From assembly GCF_002847285.1 (NCBI RefSeq), contig NZ_CP025407.1, positions 6,699,001-6,763,000 on the forward strand: a stretch of 64,000 bases of DNA. Reading direction: 5' to 3'. Each line of letters begins with the position of its first letter. Within the stretch, counting starts at the first letter, position 1. The translations under genes and the position numbers were made by a program. A model generated the notes under the pieces. The model was given only the letters and a program-made list of their open reading frames with translations. It was not told the origin of the DNA and searched no databases. Below are positions 33,981 through 42,260 of the stretch, piece by piece. Origin of the DNA: Streptomyces sp. CMB-StM0423 (lineage in GTDB: Bacteria; Actinomycetota; Actinomycetes; Streptomycetales; Streptomycetaceae).

Positions 33981-34276
33981 TCACCCCCGTCTGGATCATT
34001 CGGCTCATGGGTGATCCATCATCTGAGTGAGTGGTGCTCGTACCGCGGCGTGGTGCCTGGTCACCGGGCGTGCGGTGCCGGCTACGCGCGCTGCCGCCGC
34101 CGCCCCGCCCCGGCACTGCCCCCTGACCTGCCTAATCACTCCGTGCCGCGGTCCCGGCCGGTCCGCGGGCAGGCTCGGAATGCCGGGTTCCGACGGCCTC
34201 CGAGAGGAACTGGGGAGAAAACCTCGTGCCGCGGACCTTGCCGAACGGGTGGCCAGGAGGCCATAAAGGGGTGATC
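33979..34276 (+). promoter_or_regulatory. GATC cluster upstream of gbn
   Basis: The 335-bp gene-free region ahead of gbn contains four GATC tetramers (33979, 33994, 34013, 34273); fewer than one would be expected by chance in sequence of this composition. Gbn of S. coelicolor is described as a GATC-binding nucleoid protein, so these are candidate autoregulatory sites. Nothing else with coding potential is seen here. Confidence 0.4.
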
Positions 34277-34315
34277 ATGAGAGTCCAGAGCGCACTTCCG
34301 TACGAGGAGGCACGG

Positions 34316-34534
34316 GTGGCCGAGACTCTGAAGAAGGGCAGCCGGGTTACCGGCGCCGCGCGCGAAAAGCTCGCGGCTGACCTGAAGAAGAAGTACGACT
34401 CCGGTGCGAGTATCCGGGCGCTGGCCGAAGAAACCGGTCGCTCCTATGGATTCGTGCACCGGATGCTCAGCGAATCCGGCGTGACCCTGCGCGGTCGCGG
34501 CGGCGCGACGCGAGGCAAGAAAGCGTCGTCCTGA
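34316..34534 (+). CDS. gbn: Gbn, GATC-binding nucleoid-associated protein
   Basis: Small basic HTH protein of 72 residues that matches SCO1839 (Gbn), a nucleoid-associated protein of Streptomyces affecting development and secondary metabolism. Helix-turn-helix: GASIRALAEETGRSYGFVHR, then a basic C-terminus GVTLRGRGGATRGKKASS. The GTG at 34316 has an excellent ribosome site (GAGGAGG, 5-base spacing) and gives the known family length; an ATG at 34277 in the same frame with AAGGGG would add 13 residues. A strong terminator follows. Confidence 0.9.
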   Translation: MAETLKKGSRVTGAAREKLAADLKKKYDSGASIRALAEETGRSYGFVHRMLSESGVTLRGRGGATRGKKASS

Positions 34535-34582
34535 CGGGACCGCCGCGGCGGCCTTGACGGGCGTCCCGGACCCCGCACAGGC

Positions 34583-34611
34583 ACCCGGCCGGTCCGCCGG
34601 ACCGGCCGGGT
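34583..34611 (+). terminator. Terminator hairpin after gbn
   Basis: Perfect 13-bp stem ACCCGGCCGGTCC / GGACCGGCCGGGT with a 3-base loop, 49 bp after the gbn stop and only 16 bp before the next start codon. Confidence 0.85.
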
Positions 34612-34627
34612 GGTTACTGTTCGGTAT

Positions 34628-35419
34628 ATGACAGAGCTGCTGCACAGAGACGGCGTACGGCTCGCCCTGGACGGCGAGGACGGCACGCTGGCCACGGTGA
34701 CCCTCGACCACCCCGCCCGGCGCAACGCGCAGTCGCCCGCCATGTGGCGGGCGCTCGCCGCCGCCGGGCGTGAACTCCCCGGCAGCGTCCGCGTGGTGGT
34801 GCTGCGCGCCGAGGGCAAATCCTTCTCCGCCGGACTCGACCGGCAGGCATTCACTCCCGAAGGCTTTGCGGACGAGCCGTCATTCCTTGAGCTCGCCCGC
34901 TATTCCGACGGCGACCTCGACGCGGTCGTCGCCGAATACCAGGAGGCGTTCACCTGGTGGCGGCGGAATGACATCGTTTCCCTCGCGGCGGTGCAGGGAC
35001 ATGCGATTGGCGCGGGTTTTCAGCTTGCCCTTGCCTGCGACCTCCGGGTGTGCGCGGACGACGCGCAGTTCGCGATGCGGGAGACCTCGCTCGGGTTGGT
35101 GCCCGATCTCACCGGAACCGGCCCGCTGGTGCAACTCGTCGGATATGCACGGGCGTTGGAGATGTGTGTCACGGGGCGCTTCGTGCACGCGGAGGAGGCC
35201 GAGCGGGTGGGCCTGGCGAACCTCGTGGTCCCGGCGGCGGAGTTGGGCGCCGCGACCGCGGACCTGGCGGCGGCGCTGCTGGCGGCGCCGCGGGACGCGG
35301 TGATCGAGACGAAGGCGCTGCTGCGGGGGGCCGCGGGCCGGACGTACGAGGACCAGCGCGCGGCGGAACGCGCGGCGCAGGCCCGCAGGCTGCGGGACCT
35401 GGCGGGGGCGGGGGAGTAG
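34628..35419 (+). CDS. Enoyl-CoA hydratase/isomerase family protein
   Basis: Crotonase-fold enzyme of 263 residues. Oxyanion-hole segments are EGKSFSAGLDRQ and QGHAIGAGFQLALACDLRVCADDAQFAMRE (positions about 62 and 120); the substrate helix region ends SLGLVPDLTGTGPLVQLVG. Catalytic Glu/Asp positions are compatible with hydratase activity, but substrate and reaction are not determined. It starts 16 bp after the gbn terminator with no ribosome site; TACTGT at 34615-34620 is at the right distance for a leaderless transcript. Confidence 0.9.
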   Translation: MTELLHRDGVRLALDGEDGTLATVTLDHPARRNAQSPAMWRALAAAGRELPGSVRVVVLRAEGKSFSAGLDRQAFTPEGFADEPSFLELARYSDGDLDAVVAEYQEAFTWWRRNDIVSLAAVQGHAIGAGFQLALACDLRVCADDAQFAMRETSLGLVPDLTGTGPLVQLVGYARALEMCVTGRFVHAEEAERVGLANLVVPAAELGAATADLAAALLAAPRDAVIETKALLRGAAGRTYEDQRAAERAAQARRLRDLAGAGE

Positions 35420-35485
35420 GGGCTGCTGCGGGCCTGTCCCCGGGCGCCGCGATGGTACGGGGCGCGGGTACGGCCGCCGGGCTGC

Positions 35486-36340
35486 TCACCGGATGTCGGT
35501 GACGAGGACCGTGACGGTCGCGGCGCCGGTCCCGGCGCGTACGGCGCGGGCCACGTCGAGCGCGCGGTGCGCGGAGCCGAGGACGACGCGTACCTCGGCG
35601 TGGTCGCCGTCGGGGAGGACGTCGAAGTCGAGCAGCCCGGGCACGTCCGGTGCGCGGTCGCCGGGGCGGGTGGTCTCCCGGGCGGCGGGCGGGGGAGAGC
35701 CCGGGGGGCCGCCGGGGGCCGTCTGTGCGGCGGTCTGCGGGGTTTCCAGCAGACCTGCCACGTGGACGTCCACGGCGGCCACGCGCAGCCCCAGACGCTC
35801 CTCCGCGCCCCGGAGCAGGGCCTCCCGCAGCGCCGCCGCGGTGGCGGTCATCGGCCGGTCCACGGCGGCGTCGCACTGCGCCGAGATCCGCAACTCCCCG
35901 TACGGCAGCGCACTCACGGGCGCGGGCCCGACGGCGCCGGCTCCGCCGAAGGCACGGGACCCGAGGTACCGCACCTCGGCGCCGCCGCCCGCGGCGCCGA
36001 CGGCGCCCGAACGCCCCCCGGGCCGGGAGATGCCCTCGGGCTGACAGGCGCCCCCGCGCCCGTCACCCCCTGCGGACCCCGCACCCCCTGCCGACCCCGT
36101 ACCGCCCCCGGCGTCGGTCCGCCCGTAGAGCGCGTCCGAATCCATCTCATCCCCGGGGTCCGCCGGCCCGATCCGCAGCCCGGTCACCCGCGCCTCGCGC
36201 ACCTCCGCCGCCGCGCGGCGCAGCACGCCCGCCGCCGCACGCTCCGCGATCCACGTGCCGTCGGCGGCGCCGCCCAGGGGCAGCAGCCTGCCGAGCCCCA
36301 CCTGCTCGCGCACAGCCCGCTCCCAGCTCCCCGCCGTCAT
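35486..36340 (-). CDS. Uncharacterised protein with cryptic Asp23-like segments
   Basis: 284 residues, divergent from the Asp23 cluster. Two segments (VLRRAAAEVREARVTGLRIG near residue 35 and ALREALLRGAEERLGLRVAA near 170) resemble the helix-plus-strand end of Asp23/DUF6286 proteins (compare VRENVISAVERMTGLEVVEV in the next gene). Between and after them lie Gly/Pro-rich disordered stretches. Some databases label similar Streptomyces proteins by a baculovirus P10 match, which looks like low complexity. The ATG at 36340 is chosen over upstream in-frame starts because it follows AGGATGGGGG. Confidence 0.65.
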   Translation of the reverse strand: MTAGSWERAVREQVGLGRLLPLGGAADGTWIAERAAAGVLRRAAAEVREARVTGLRIGPADPGDEMDSDALYGRTDAGGGTGSAGGAGSAGGDGRGGACQPEGISRPGGRSGAVGAAGGGAEVRYLGSRAFGGAGAVGPAPVSALPYGELRISAQCDAAVDRPMTATAAALREALLRGAEERLGLRVAAVDVHVAGLLETPQTAAQTAPGGPPGSPPPAARETTRPGDRAPDVPGLLDFDVLPDGDHAEVRVVLGSAHRALDVARAVRAGTGAATVTVLVTDIR

Positions 36341-36491
36341 GCCCCCATCCTCCCCGACCCGCCCGGCCCGGCCACCCGTTCGCGGACCTGCGTGGGCCGG
36401 GTGTCGCATTCCCCTGGCCCGGCCCGGGCAGGGGACGGATAGTGGGGGGCGAAACGAGCGCACGCCACGGTCGTCAGAAAGGGTGGAGACG

Positions 36492-36968
36492 GTGAGCAGC
36501 GAGTCGACGGTCAGCGAGGTTCCGCGGGAGCCGGCAGCGGTCCCGCCGAAGGTGCTGGGCACGCGGCGCGGCACCGGCGACCCGGCCACGCGGGGGCGGA
36601 CGACGATCGCCGACGGCGTGGTCGAGAAGATCGCCGGCCTCGCCGCGCGCGACGTCGTCGGCGTGCACGCCATGGGCAGCGGCCTCGCCCGTACCACGGG
36701 CGCCGTACGGGACCGCGCGCCCGGCTCCACCCGGTCGGTGGCCGGGGTGCGGGCCGAGGTCGGCGAGGTGCAGACGGCGCTCGACCTGGAGATCGTCGTC
36801 GACTACGGGGTCTCCATCACCGAACTCGCCCGCGCCGTACGGGAGAATGTCATTTCGGCCGTCGAGCGGATGACCGGCCTCGAAGTGGTCGAGGTCAACA
36901 TCGCGGTGACCGACGTGAAGCTGCCCGACGACGAGGAAGAGGGGGCCGAGCAGCCGCGGCTGCAGTGA
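36492..36968 (+). CDS. Asp23/Gls24 family envelope stress protein
   Basis: 158 residues: an Asp23 domain (about 35-145) with TTIADGVVEKIAGLAARDVVG, the middle strand ALDLEIVVDYGVSITELA and the closing VRENVISAVERMTGLEVVEV. Cytosolic, expected to be held at the membrane by the AmaP-type protein encoded downstream. It heads a five-gene set (36492-39004) with overlapping or near-overlapping genes. Start GTG at 36492 after GGTGGAG. Confidence 0.92.
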   Translation: MSSESTVSEVPREPAAVPPKVLGTRRGTGDPATRGRTTIADGVVEKIAGLAARDVVGVHAMGSGLARTTGAVRDRAPGSTRSVAGVRAEVGEVQTALDLEIVVDYGVSITELARAVRENVISAVERMTGLEVVEVNIAVTDVKLPDDEEEGAEQPRLQ

Positions 36969-37016
36969 CGGCGGGGCGGGGGACCCGCCCCGGGGAGCTT
37001 GGGGAAGGTGCGTGCG

Positions 37017-37211
37017 ATGAGCATGGCAGTGGTCGGCCTGATCGCCGGGATGGCGCTGGGCTTCGCCGGCTACTTCGGCGGGTTCGGCGCCTTCCTGCTG
37101 GTGGCGGCGCTCGGCGCGATCGGGTTCGTCGTCGGCCGGGTGCTGGACGGCGACCTGGAGCCGGGCGACTTCTTCCGCAGGCCGGGCGAGCGCGACGACC
37201 GGCGGCGGTGA
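37017..37211 (+). CDS. Small membrane protein of the Asp23 cluster
   Basis: 64 residues, almost wholly hydrophobic from 3 to 43 with Gly-zipper spacing (GLIAGMALGFAGYFGGFGAF), then a charged tail ending PGERDDRRR. Probably two helices forming a hairpin, as in the DUF2273-type partners of Asp23 proteins. It lies between the two Asp23-type genes. Confidence 0.82.
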   Translation: MSMAVVGLIAGMALGFAGYFGGFGAFLLVAALGAIGFVVGRVLDGDLEPGDFFRRPGERDDRRR

Positions 37212-37215
37212 CCGG

Positions 37216-37617
37216 GTGACGTCGGTGACGAGCGAACCCGCGGAAGAGGCGGGGCACGTAGGAGACGCCGCAGGCGGCGAGCCCGCCGTGCCGGCGGGGG
37301 AGCGGGGCGCGACCCGGATCGAGGACCGCGTCATCGCGAAGATCGCCTCCCAGGCGGCCCGCGAGGCGCTCCTCGGCGCGCCCGGCACCGACGCCGCGCA
37401 CGCGGCCGTCGTCGTACGCGGCGACACCGCCCGCGTCCGCGTCGGCGTCCACCTGGGGTTCCCGTCCGACCTCGGCGCCCAGTGCTGCGCCGTGAGTCGG
37501 GCGGTCACCGAGCGGGTAAGGGCTCTGGTCGGGCTGGAGGTCCCGGAGGTGGCCGTGGAGGTCGAGCGGCTGCATGCCACGGAGCGGCCGAACGCGCCGC
37601 GGGGGAGGGTGCGATGA
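37216..37617 (+). CDS. Asp23/Gls24-like protein, second copy
   Basis: 133 residues with an Asp23-type core: RIEDRVIAKIASQAAREALL, RVRVGVHLGFPSDLG and RVRALVGLEVPEVAVEVERL. The N-terminal 30 residues are acidic and Ala/Gly-rich. Start GTG at 37216, 4 bp after the preceding stop; the stop overlaps the next start as ATGA. Confidence 0.85.
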   Translation: MTSVTSEPAEEAGHVGDAAGGEPAVPAGERGATRIEDRVIAKIASQAAREALLGAPGTDAAHAAVVVRGDTARVRVGVHLGFPSDLGAQCCAVSRAVTERVRALVGLEVPEVAVEVERLHATERPNAPRGRVR

Positions 37618-38288
37618 GCGGCGACGAGACGAAGTCCCGGCCGGCCGGCGGCGCGGCCGGCACCGTGGCGGCCGAGCCGGACGAGTGGCGGCAGAGCACG
37701 TCGGCCTCCGGGTACGCGGCCGGGCCGGACGGCGGGAGCGCCGCCGCGGCGGCCCGCTTCTGGTCCGTACGCCGCGTGCCCGCCGCGCTCACCGCCGCCG
37801 CGGCCACCGTGGGCACCGGGCTGCTGCTCTACGACGTCGTCGCCGTACGCGCGGAACGCCCCGCGATGCGCTGGCGCCGCCGCGTCGCCGACGAGCTGGC
37901 CGCCCGCCCGCTCGACGACGCCTGGGTGCTCGCCGCCGCCGCCCTGGCCGTGCTGCTCGGCGCCTGGCTGGTGCTGCTGGCCGTCACGCCGGGCCTGCGC
38001 GGCGTGCTGCCGATGCGGCACGCCTCGCCGGACCTGCGGGCCGGGCTGGACCGGCGGGCCGCGTCCGTCGTGCTGCGCGACCGGGCGATGCAGATCTCGG
38101 GCGTGCGGTCGGTACGGGTCTCGGTGGGCCGCCGCCGGGTCAGCGCCCGCGCCGAGTCGCACTTCCGGGAGCTGGACGACGTACGCGCCGACCTCGCCGC
38201 GGTCCTCGGCGACGGCATCCGTGAACTCGGCCTCGCCCACAGGCCCGAGCTGTCCGTCCACGTACGCCGGCCGCCGGCGAAGGGGTGA
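37614..38288 (+). CDS. DUF6286-like membrane protein of the Asp23 cluster
   Basis: 224 residues: a disordered N-terminus, two membrane helices (about 62-84 and 105-128) and a C-terminal cytosolic domain with ASVVLRDRAMQISGVRSVRVSVGRRRV and DVRADLAAVLGDGIRELGL, the DUF6286 pattern. It overlaps both neighbours by 4 bases. Role by context: envelope stress complex. Confidence 0.83.
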   Translation: MSGDETKSRPAGGAAGTVAAEPDEWRQSTSASGYAAGPDGGSAAAAARFWSVRRVPAALTAAAATVGTGLLLYDVVAVRAERPAMRWRRRVADELAARPLDDAWVLAAAALAVLLGAWLVLLAVTPGLRGVLPMRHASPDLRAGLDRRAASVVLRDRAMQISGVRSVRVSVGRRRVSARAESHFRELDDVRADLAAVLGDGIRELGLAHRPELSVHVRRPPAKG

Positions 38289-39004
38289 GCGCGATGCTGC
38301 GCGTGGTCAACCGGATCCTGCTCGCCGTCACCGGCCTCCTCGTCGCCGGTGCCGGGATCGCCGTGCTCTTCGCCGGGCTCGACCTGCCGCGGCCCGGCTT
38401 CGCGCCGTACGCCGGCGGCTCCGGCGACGTGCTGCTGAGCCGGGACACCCGGATGCAGTGGCGGGACGACGGCTGGTGGTGGCCGACGGTGGTCGGCGGT
38501 CTTTCGCTGCTCGTGCTCTGCTGCGGCTGGTGGCTCGTCGCCCAGTTGCGCCGGGCCCGCCTCGGCGAGGTCGTCGTCGACACGGGCGGCGCACTCGCGT
38601 CCGGCGCGCCGGACGCCTCCGGTGCGGACGGCGGCAAGGAGGGCGACTGGGCTTCCGCCACCGACCCGGACGCCGACGGTGCCGAGTCCGGGGGCCCCGG
38701 CACGCTCACGCTGCCGACCGCCCCGCAGGCCCTGCTGCGCGGGTCCGCGCTGGAGGAGGTGCTGGCGGAGGAGGCCGGTGCGCTGGCGGGGGTGGAACGG
38801 GCCCGGGTGACCCTCACGGGCCGGCGCACGGCGCCGCGCGCCAGCTTCGGGGTGCTGCTCGGCCCCGGCGCGCATCCCGCGGCGGCCGTGGACCACATCG
38901 AGGAGCGGGCGCTCGCCCCGGCCCGCGCGTCGGTGGGCCTGGCGCGGCTGCCCGCGGAGATCAGGTTCCGCCCGGCGAAGCACCGCCCGGAGCGCGTCTC
39001 GTGA
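38285..39004 (+). CDS. AmaP-type alkaline shock response membrane anchor
   Basis: 239 residues. Two N-terminal helices (VNRILLAVTGLLVAGAGIAV at about 9-28 and VVGGLSLLVLCCGWWLV at about 70-86) flank a short periplasmic loop; a linker and C-terminal cytosolic domain follow, with LRGSALEEVLAEEAGALAGV and a beta-strand ARVTLTGRRTAPRASFG. AmaP anchors Asp23 to the membrane. GTG start overlapping the previous stop; ATG at 38294 is an alternative. Confidence 0.8.
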   Translation: MSAMLRVVNRILLAVTGLLVAGAGIAVLFAGLDLPRPGFAPYAGGSGDVLLSRDTRMQWRDDGWWWPTVVGGLSLLVLCCGWWLVAQLRRARLGEVVVDTGGALASGAPDASGADGGKEGDWASATDPDADGAESGGPGTLTLPTAPQALLRGSALEEVLAEEAGALAGVERARVTLTGRRTAPRASFGVLLGPGAHPAAAVDHIEERALAPARASVGLARLPAEIRFRPAKHRPERVS

Positions 39005-39086
39005 CGGCGGGCGCGGGCGCGGGGGCGGGCGCGGGCCCGTAGGTCCTATACGTGCCGGACCGCGGCCGGTGCGCGGTGCGCCCGGC

Positions 39087-39103
39087 CCGTACCGGCGGTA
39101 CGG
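39087..39103. terminator. Short hairpin between convergent amaP and SDR genes
   Basis: CCGTACC-GGC-GGTACGG, 7-bp perfect stem, within a 214-bp gap that otherwise shows no gene. A second weaker hairpin (CGTACGG-type) follows. Confidence 0.45.
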
Positions 39104-39218
39104 CTCGTACGGCGCACGCGCGACCGGCCCCGGGGCTCCGTGCCCGTCCCGCTCGCGGGTAACCGGCGTAAGAGGCCGAAGTCCGTGCTCCTACGCGCGC
39201 TCCGTCCGGCCATCGCGC

Positions 39219-39974
39219 TCAGATGCTCCGCCGCATGCCGCCGTCGATCGGCAGCATGATCCCGGTCAGGTACGACGCCGCGGGCGAGAGCAGGAACGCC
39301 GCCGTCCGGCCGAACTCCTCCGGGGTGCCGTAGCGGCCCAGCGGGATCTTCGCCTCCATCCGGGCCCGCGCCGCCGCCGCGTCGCCGGACAGGGCGTCCA
39401 GCTCGCGGGCCCGGTCCGTGTCGATCCGGGCCGGCAGCAGCCCCACGACCCGCACGCCGCGGGGCCCGAGGTCGTCGGCGAGCGACTTGGCGTATCCGGC
39501 GAGCCCCGGGCGCAGCCCGTTGGAGATGGTGAGCCCGGGAATCGGCTCGTGGACGGAGCCGGAGAGCACGAAGCCGATGACCCCGCCCTCCGCCAACTCG
39601 CCCGCGGCCGTCCTGGCCATTCGCATCGCACCGAGGAAGACGGAGCCGAACGCCGTCTCCCACTCGGCGTCGGTGTTGGCGGTGGCGTTGCCCGCGGGCG
39701 GGCCGCCGACGCTGATGAGCACGCCGTCGAAGCGGCCGAAGTGCTCCCGGGCGGCGGCGATGAGCCGGTCCGGGGTGCCGGGTTCTGCGTTGTCGGCGGC
39801 GACGCCGACGGCCGACTGGCCGAGCGCGGCGGCGGCACTCGCCACGCGGTCCTTGTCGCGGCCACTGAGCACCACCTTCGCGCCCTCGGCGAGCAGTTGC
39901 TCGGCGACGGCGAGACCGAGGCCGCGCGAGCCCCCGGTCACGACGTAGGCGCGGTCGTTGAGTCCAAGATCCAT
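39219..39974 (-). CDS. SDR family protein with altered catalytic residues
   Basis: 251 residues with a normal Rossmann NAD(P)-binding motif (VVTGGSRGLGLAVAE) and C-terminal SDR features (GRYGTPEEFGRTAAFLL). The usual catalytic YxxxK is replaced: the stretch GLTISNGLRPGLAGYAKSLA places Ser at the Tyr site and Arg at the Lys site by alignment with FabG; the catalytic Ser position in LSGSVHE is kept. It may be a non-classical SDR. 5 bp downstream of the SURF1 gene, same strand. Confidence 0.87.
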   Translation of the reverse strand: MDLGLNDRAYVVTGGSRGLGLAVAEQLLAEGAKVVLSGRDKDRVASAAAALGQSAVGVAADNAEPGTPDRLIAAAREHFGRFDGVLISVGGPPAGNATANTDAEWETAFGSVFLGAMRMARTAAGELAEGGVIGFVLSGSVHEPIPGLTISNGLRPGLAGYAKSLADDLGPRGVRVVGLLPARIDTDRARELDALSGDAAAARARMEAKIPLGRYGTPEEFGRTAAFLLSPAASYLTGIMLPIDGGMRRSI

Positions 39975-39979
39975 GGGGG

Positions 39980-40912
39980 TCAGTCTGCCGCCATCTGCTC
40001 GGCGGGCGCCAGGGATGGGGCGGGGTCGTCGTCCGCGGCCCGCCGCGCGGGGGCGTCCGCGGTCCTCCCGGCCCCGTCGGCGGTGGTCCCGCCGGGCGCT
40101 TCCCCGTCCGCCGCGGGCTCCGCCTCTGCCGCCGTCTCCCCACCGGCCGCCTTCGCCGCCGCGGCCTCGCGGTCGCGGCGCTCACGGCGTACGAGAACCC
40201 ACCAGCCGAACGGCACCGCCGCCGCGAAGATCCACCACTGGATCGCGTACGCGATGTGCACCCCGATGCTGCTGTGGTCCGGCTCGGTGACCGGCTCCGG
40301 CTGCTTGCCCGCGGCCTTCGGCGAGGTGCCGACCAGCTCGACGAACCCGCCGAGGACCGGCCCCGGCAGGCCGCCCGCGGCCTCGTCGGCGCTGTTGATC
40401 AGCATCACCTGGCGGTCCGGCAGGCCGGCCTTGTCGCGGATGCCGCTGCCCGTCGTCTCGTCGGGGCGCAGCCGGCCGGTGACGGTGACCTCGCCTTCGG
40501 GCGGGGGCGGCACCTTGGGGAAGGTGGTGAGATCGGCACCCGCGGGCACCCAGCCGCGGTTGACGAGGACCGCGGAGCCGTCGGTCAGGCGGAGCGGGGT
40601 GACCACGAAGTAGCCCTGCTTGTCGTCGGCGCCGAGCCGCTGCCGTACGACGACCTCCCGCTCCGGCTCGTACGCGCCGGTGGCCGTGACCGTGCGCCAG
40701 GTGTCCTCGCGCGGCACCGTGCGGCCCTCGCGCATGAGCCGGTCCACCGGGACCGGCTCGGCCTTGAGGTTGCGGGCGACGAGGTCATTGCGCGCGACCC
40801 GGTCCTCGTGGCGGTGGAGCTGCCAGAAGCCGAGCTGGATCATCACGGGGATGAGCAGGACGGCCACCAGGGTGACGATCACCCACTGCCGGGACAACAG
40901 GAAGCGGTACAC
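39980..40912 (-). CDS. SURF1 family cytochrome oxidase assembly protein
   Basis: 310 residues with a helix at about 10-30 (VIVTLVAVLLIPVMIQLGFW) and one near 220-240 (IQWWIFAAAVPFGWWVLVRR), bracketing a periplasmic domain with GYFVVTPLRL and VLVNRGWVPAG: the SURF1/Shy1 pattern. It assists haem-copper oxidase assembly. The last 60 residues are Ala/Glu-rich low complexity. Confidence 0.93.
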   Translation of the reverse strand: MYRFLLSRQWVIVTLVAVLLIPVMIQLGFWQLHRHEDRVARNDLVARNLKAEPVPVDRLMREGRTVPREDTWRTVTATGAYEPEREVVVRQRLGADDKQGYFVVTPLRLTDGSAVLVNRGWVPAGADLTTFPKVPPPPEGEVTVTGRLRPDETTGSGIRDKAGLPDRQVMLINSADEAAGGLPGPVLGGFVELVGTSPKAAGKQPEPVTEPDHSSIGVHIAYAIQWWIFAAAVPFGWWVLVRRERRDREAAAAKAAGGETAAEAEPAADGEAPGGTTADGAGRTADAPARRAADDDPAPSLAPAEQMAAD

Positions 40913-40957
40913 CCCTTGACGGTACTCCCCGGTCCACCGCCGCCCGACGGGACCCCG

Positions 40958-42190
40958 CTACCCTGCCCCGCCGTCCCCGCCGGGCAGCGCGTCCGCCGGC
41001 TCGACGTCCCGCATGAGGTGGAGGAAGGCGGCCTCGTCGATCACCGGGGTGCCGTGCGCCGCGGCCCGCGTGACCTTGCTCGTCGGCGCGCCCGGGTCGT
41101 TGGTGACCAGCAGGCTCGTGTAGCGCGAGACGCTGCCCGCGACGTGCAGCCCGGACTCGACGGCCCGGTCCTCCAGCAGGCTGCGGTCCACCGAGGTGTC
41201 GCCGGAGAAGGCCACGCGCATGCCCTGCTTGAGCCGGCCGCCGCGCGCGTACCGCCCCGGGTTGGGGTACGGGGACGCGGGCAGCCGGCGGTTGGGCCGC
41301 CAGGTGCGCCACTGGTACGCACCGTGCCCGCCCGGCGAGCGGGTACCGCCGGCGCCGCCGGCGGGCGCCTGCTCCGCCCACTCCGTCAGCGGCTGGCAGG
41401 CCAGCAGCGGCAGCCGGGCGCCGGCCTCGGCCGCCTGCCGCAGGCTGGGGCGGAAGATCTCGGCGAGGACGCGGGCGTCGTCCTCGGCGTCGTGGGCCTT
41501 GCGCTGGGCGACGCCGAAGTGGGCGGCCAGCGACGCCAGCCGGGCGTTGGGCAGCGGCAGCCGCAACTGCCGGGCGAGGGAGATGGTGCACAGCCGCCGG
41601 CGCACGGGAGCGGTGAGCCCGGCGCGGGCGTACTCGCGGGCGATCATCATCCAGTCGAAGACCGCGTTGTGCGCGACGAGCACCCGGCCCTCCAGCCGCG
41701 CGGTGAACTCCTCGGCGATCTCCGGGAAGAGCGGCGCGTCGGCGAGCATCTCGCGGGTGAGGCCGTGGATCCACACGGGTCCCGGGTCGCGCTGCGGGTT
41801 GACCAGCGTGTACCAACTGTCCTCCACCGCGCCATGGGCGTCGAGGCGGTAGACGGCGGCGGAGACGATGCGGTCGTCGGAGCGCAGCCCGGTGGTCTCG
41901 ACGTCGACGACGGCGTACGCCTCGGGGTAGTCGGCGGGCCAGCCGCCGGCGGGGGCGGCGGGCGGCGGGATGCCGGGATGCTGCCCGGCGTCGGCCGCGG
42001 TGCCTGCGCCGGCGGTCTCGCTGCCGGCGGTCCCCGTTTCCGCGGTACGCGCCGGGTCCGCGGACTCCGCGGGACCGGCCGGCGGAGGCAGCGGGAGAGC
42101 CGGCTGCAGCGCGACCGGATCCGCGCCCGGAAGCGGCTGCTGCCGCGCGACTTGACGGGGACTCAGGGGCGTCGCGCGGTCTTCGAGCAT
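40958..42190 (-). CDS. DEDDh 3'-5' exonuclease with C-terminal BRCT-like domain
   Basis: 410 residues. An N-terminal Ala/Pro-rich leader of about 90 residues precedes a DnaQ-type exonuclease domain: exo I AVVDVETTGLRS, exo II VAHNAVFDWMMI, exo III HDAEDDARVLAEIF. A C-terminal domain (about 330-410) with RVAFSGDTSVDRSLLEDRAV and SLLVTNDPGAPTSKVTRA has the BRCT-like pattern. DNA repair or proofreading role by family. ATG at 42190. Confidence 0.9.
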   Translation of the reverse strand: MLEDRATPLSPRQVARQQPLPGADPVALQPALPLPPPAGPAESADPARTAETGTAGSETAGAGTAADAGQHPGIPPPAAPAGGWPADYPEAYAVVDVETTGLRSDDRIVSAAVYRLDAHGAVEDSWYTLVNPQRDPGPVWIHGLTREMLADAPLFPEIAEEFTARLEGRVLVAHNAVFDWMMIAREYARAGLTAPVRRRLCTISLARQLRLPLPNARLASLAAHFGVAQRKAHDAEDDARVLAEIFRPSLRQAAEAGARLPLLACQPLTEWAEQAPAGGAGGTRSPGGHGAYQWRTWRPNRRLPASPYPNPGRYARGGRLKQGMRVAFSGDTSVDRSLLEDRAVESGLHVAGSVSRYTSLLVTNDPGAPTSKVTRAAAHGTPVIDEAAFLHLMRDVEPADALPGGDGGAG

Positions 42191-42260
42191 GGGTTCAGAG
42201 CATAGAGCCTGCCACCGACACGGCGGCGCGCGCGGGTGCCGCCTGAGCACCCGTCAGCGG

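Noticed and set aside
35486..36340. Naming by baculovirus P10
   Set aside because: Apparent similarity is to low-complexity proline and coiled regions; the sequence offers no viral context.
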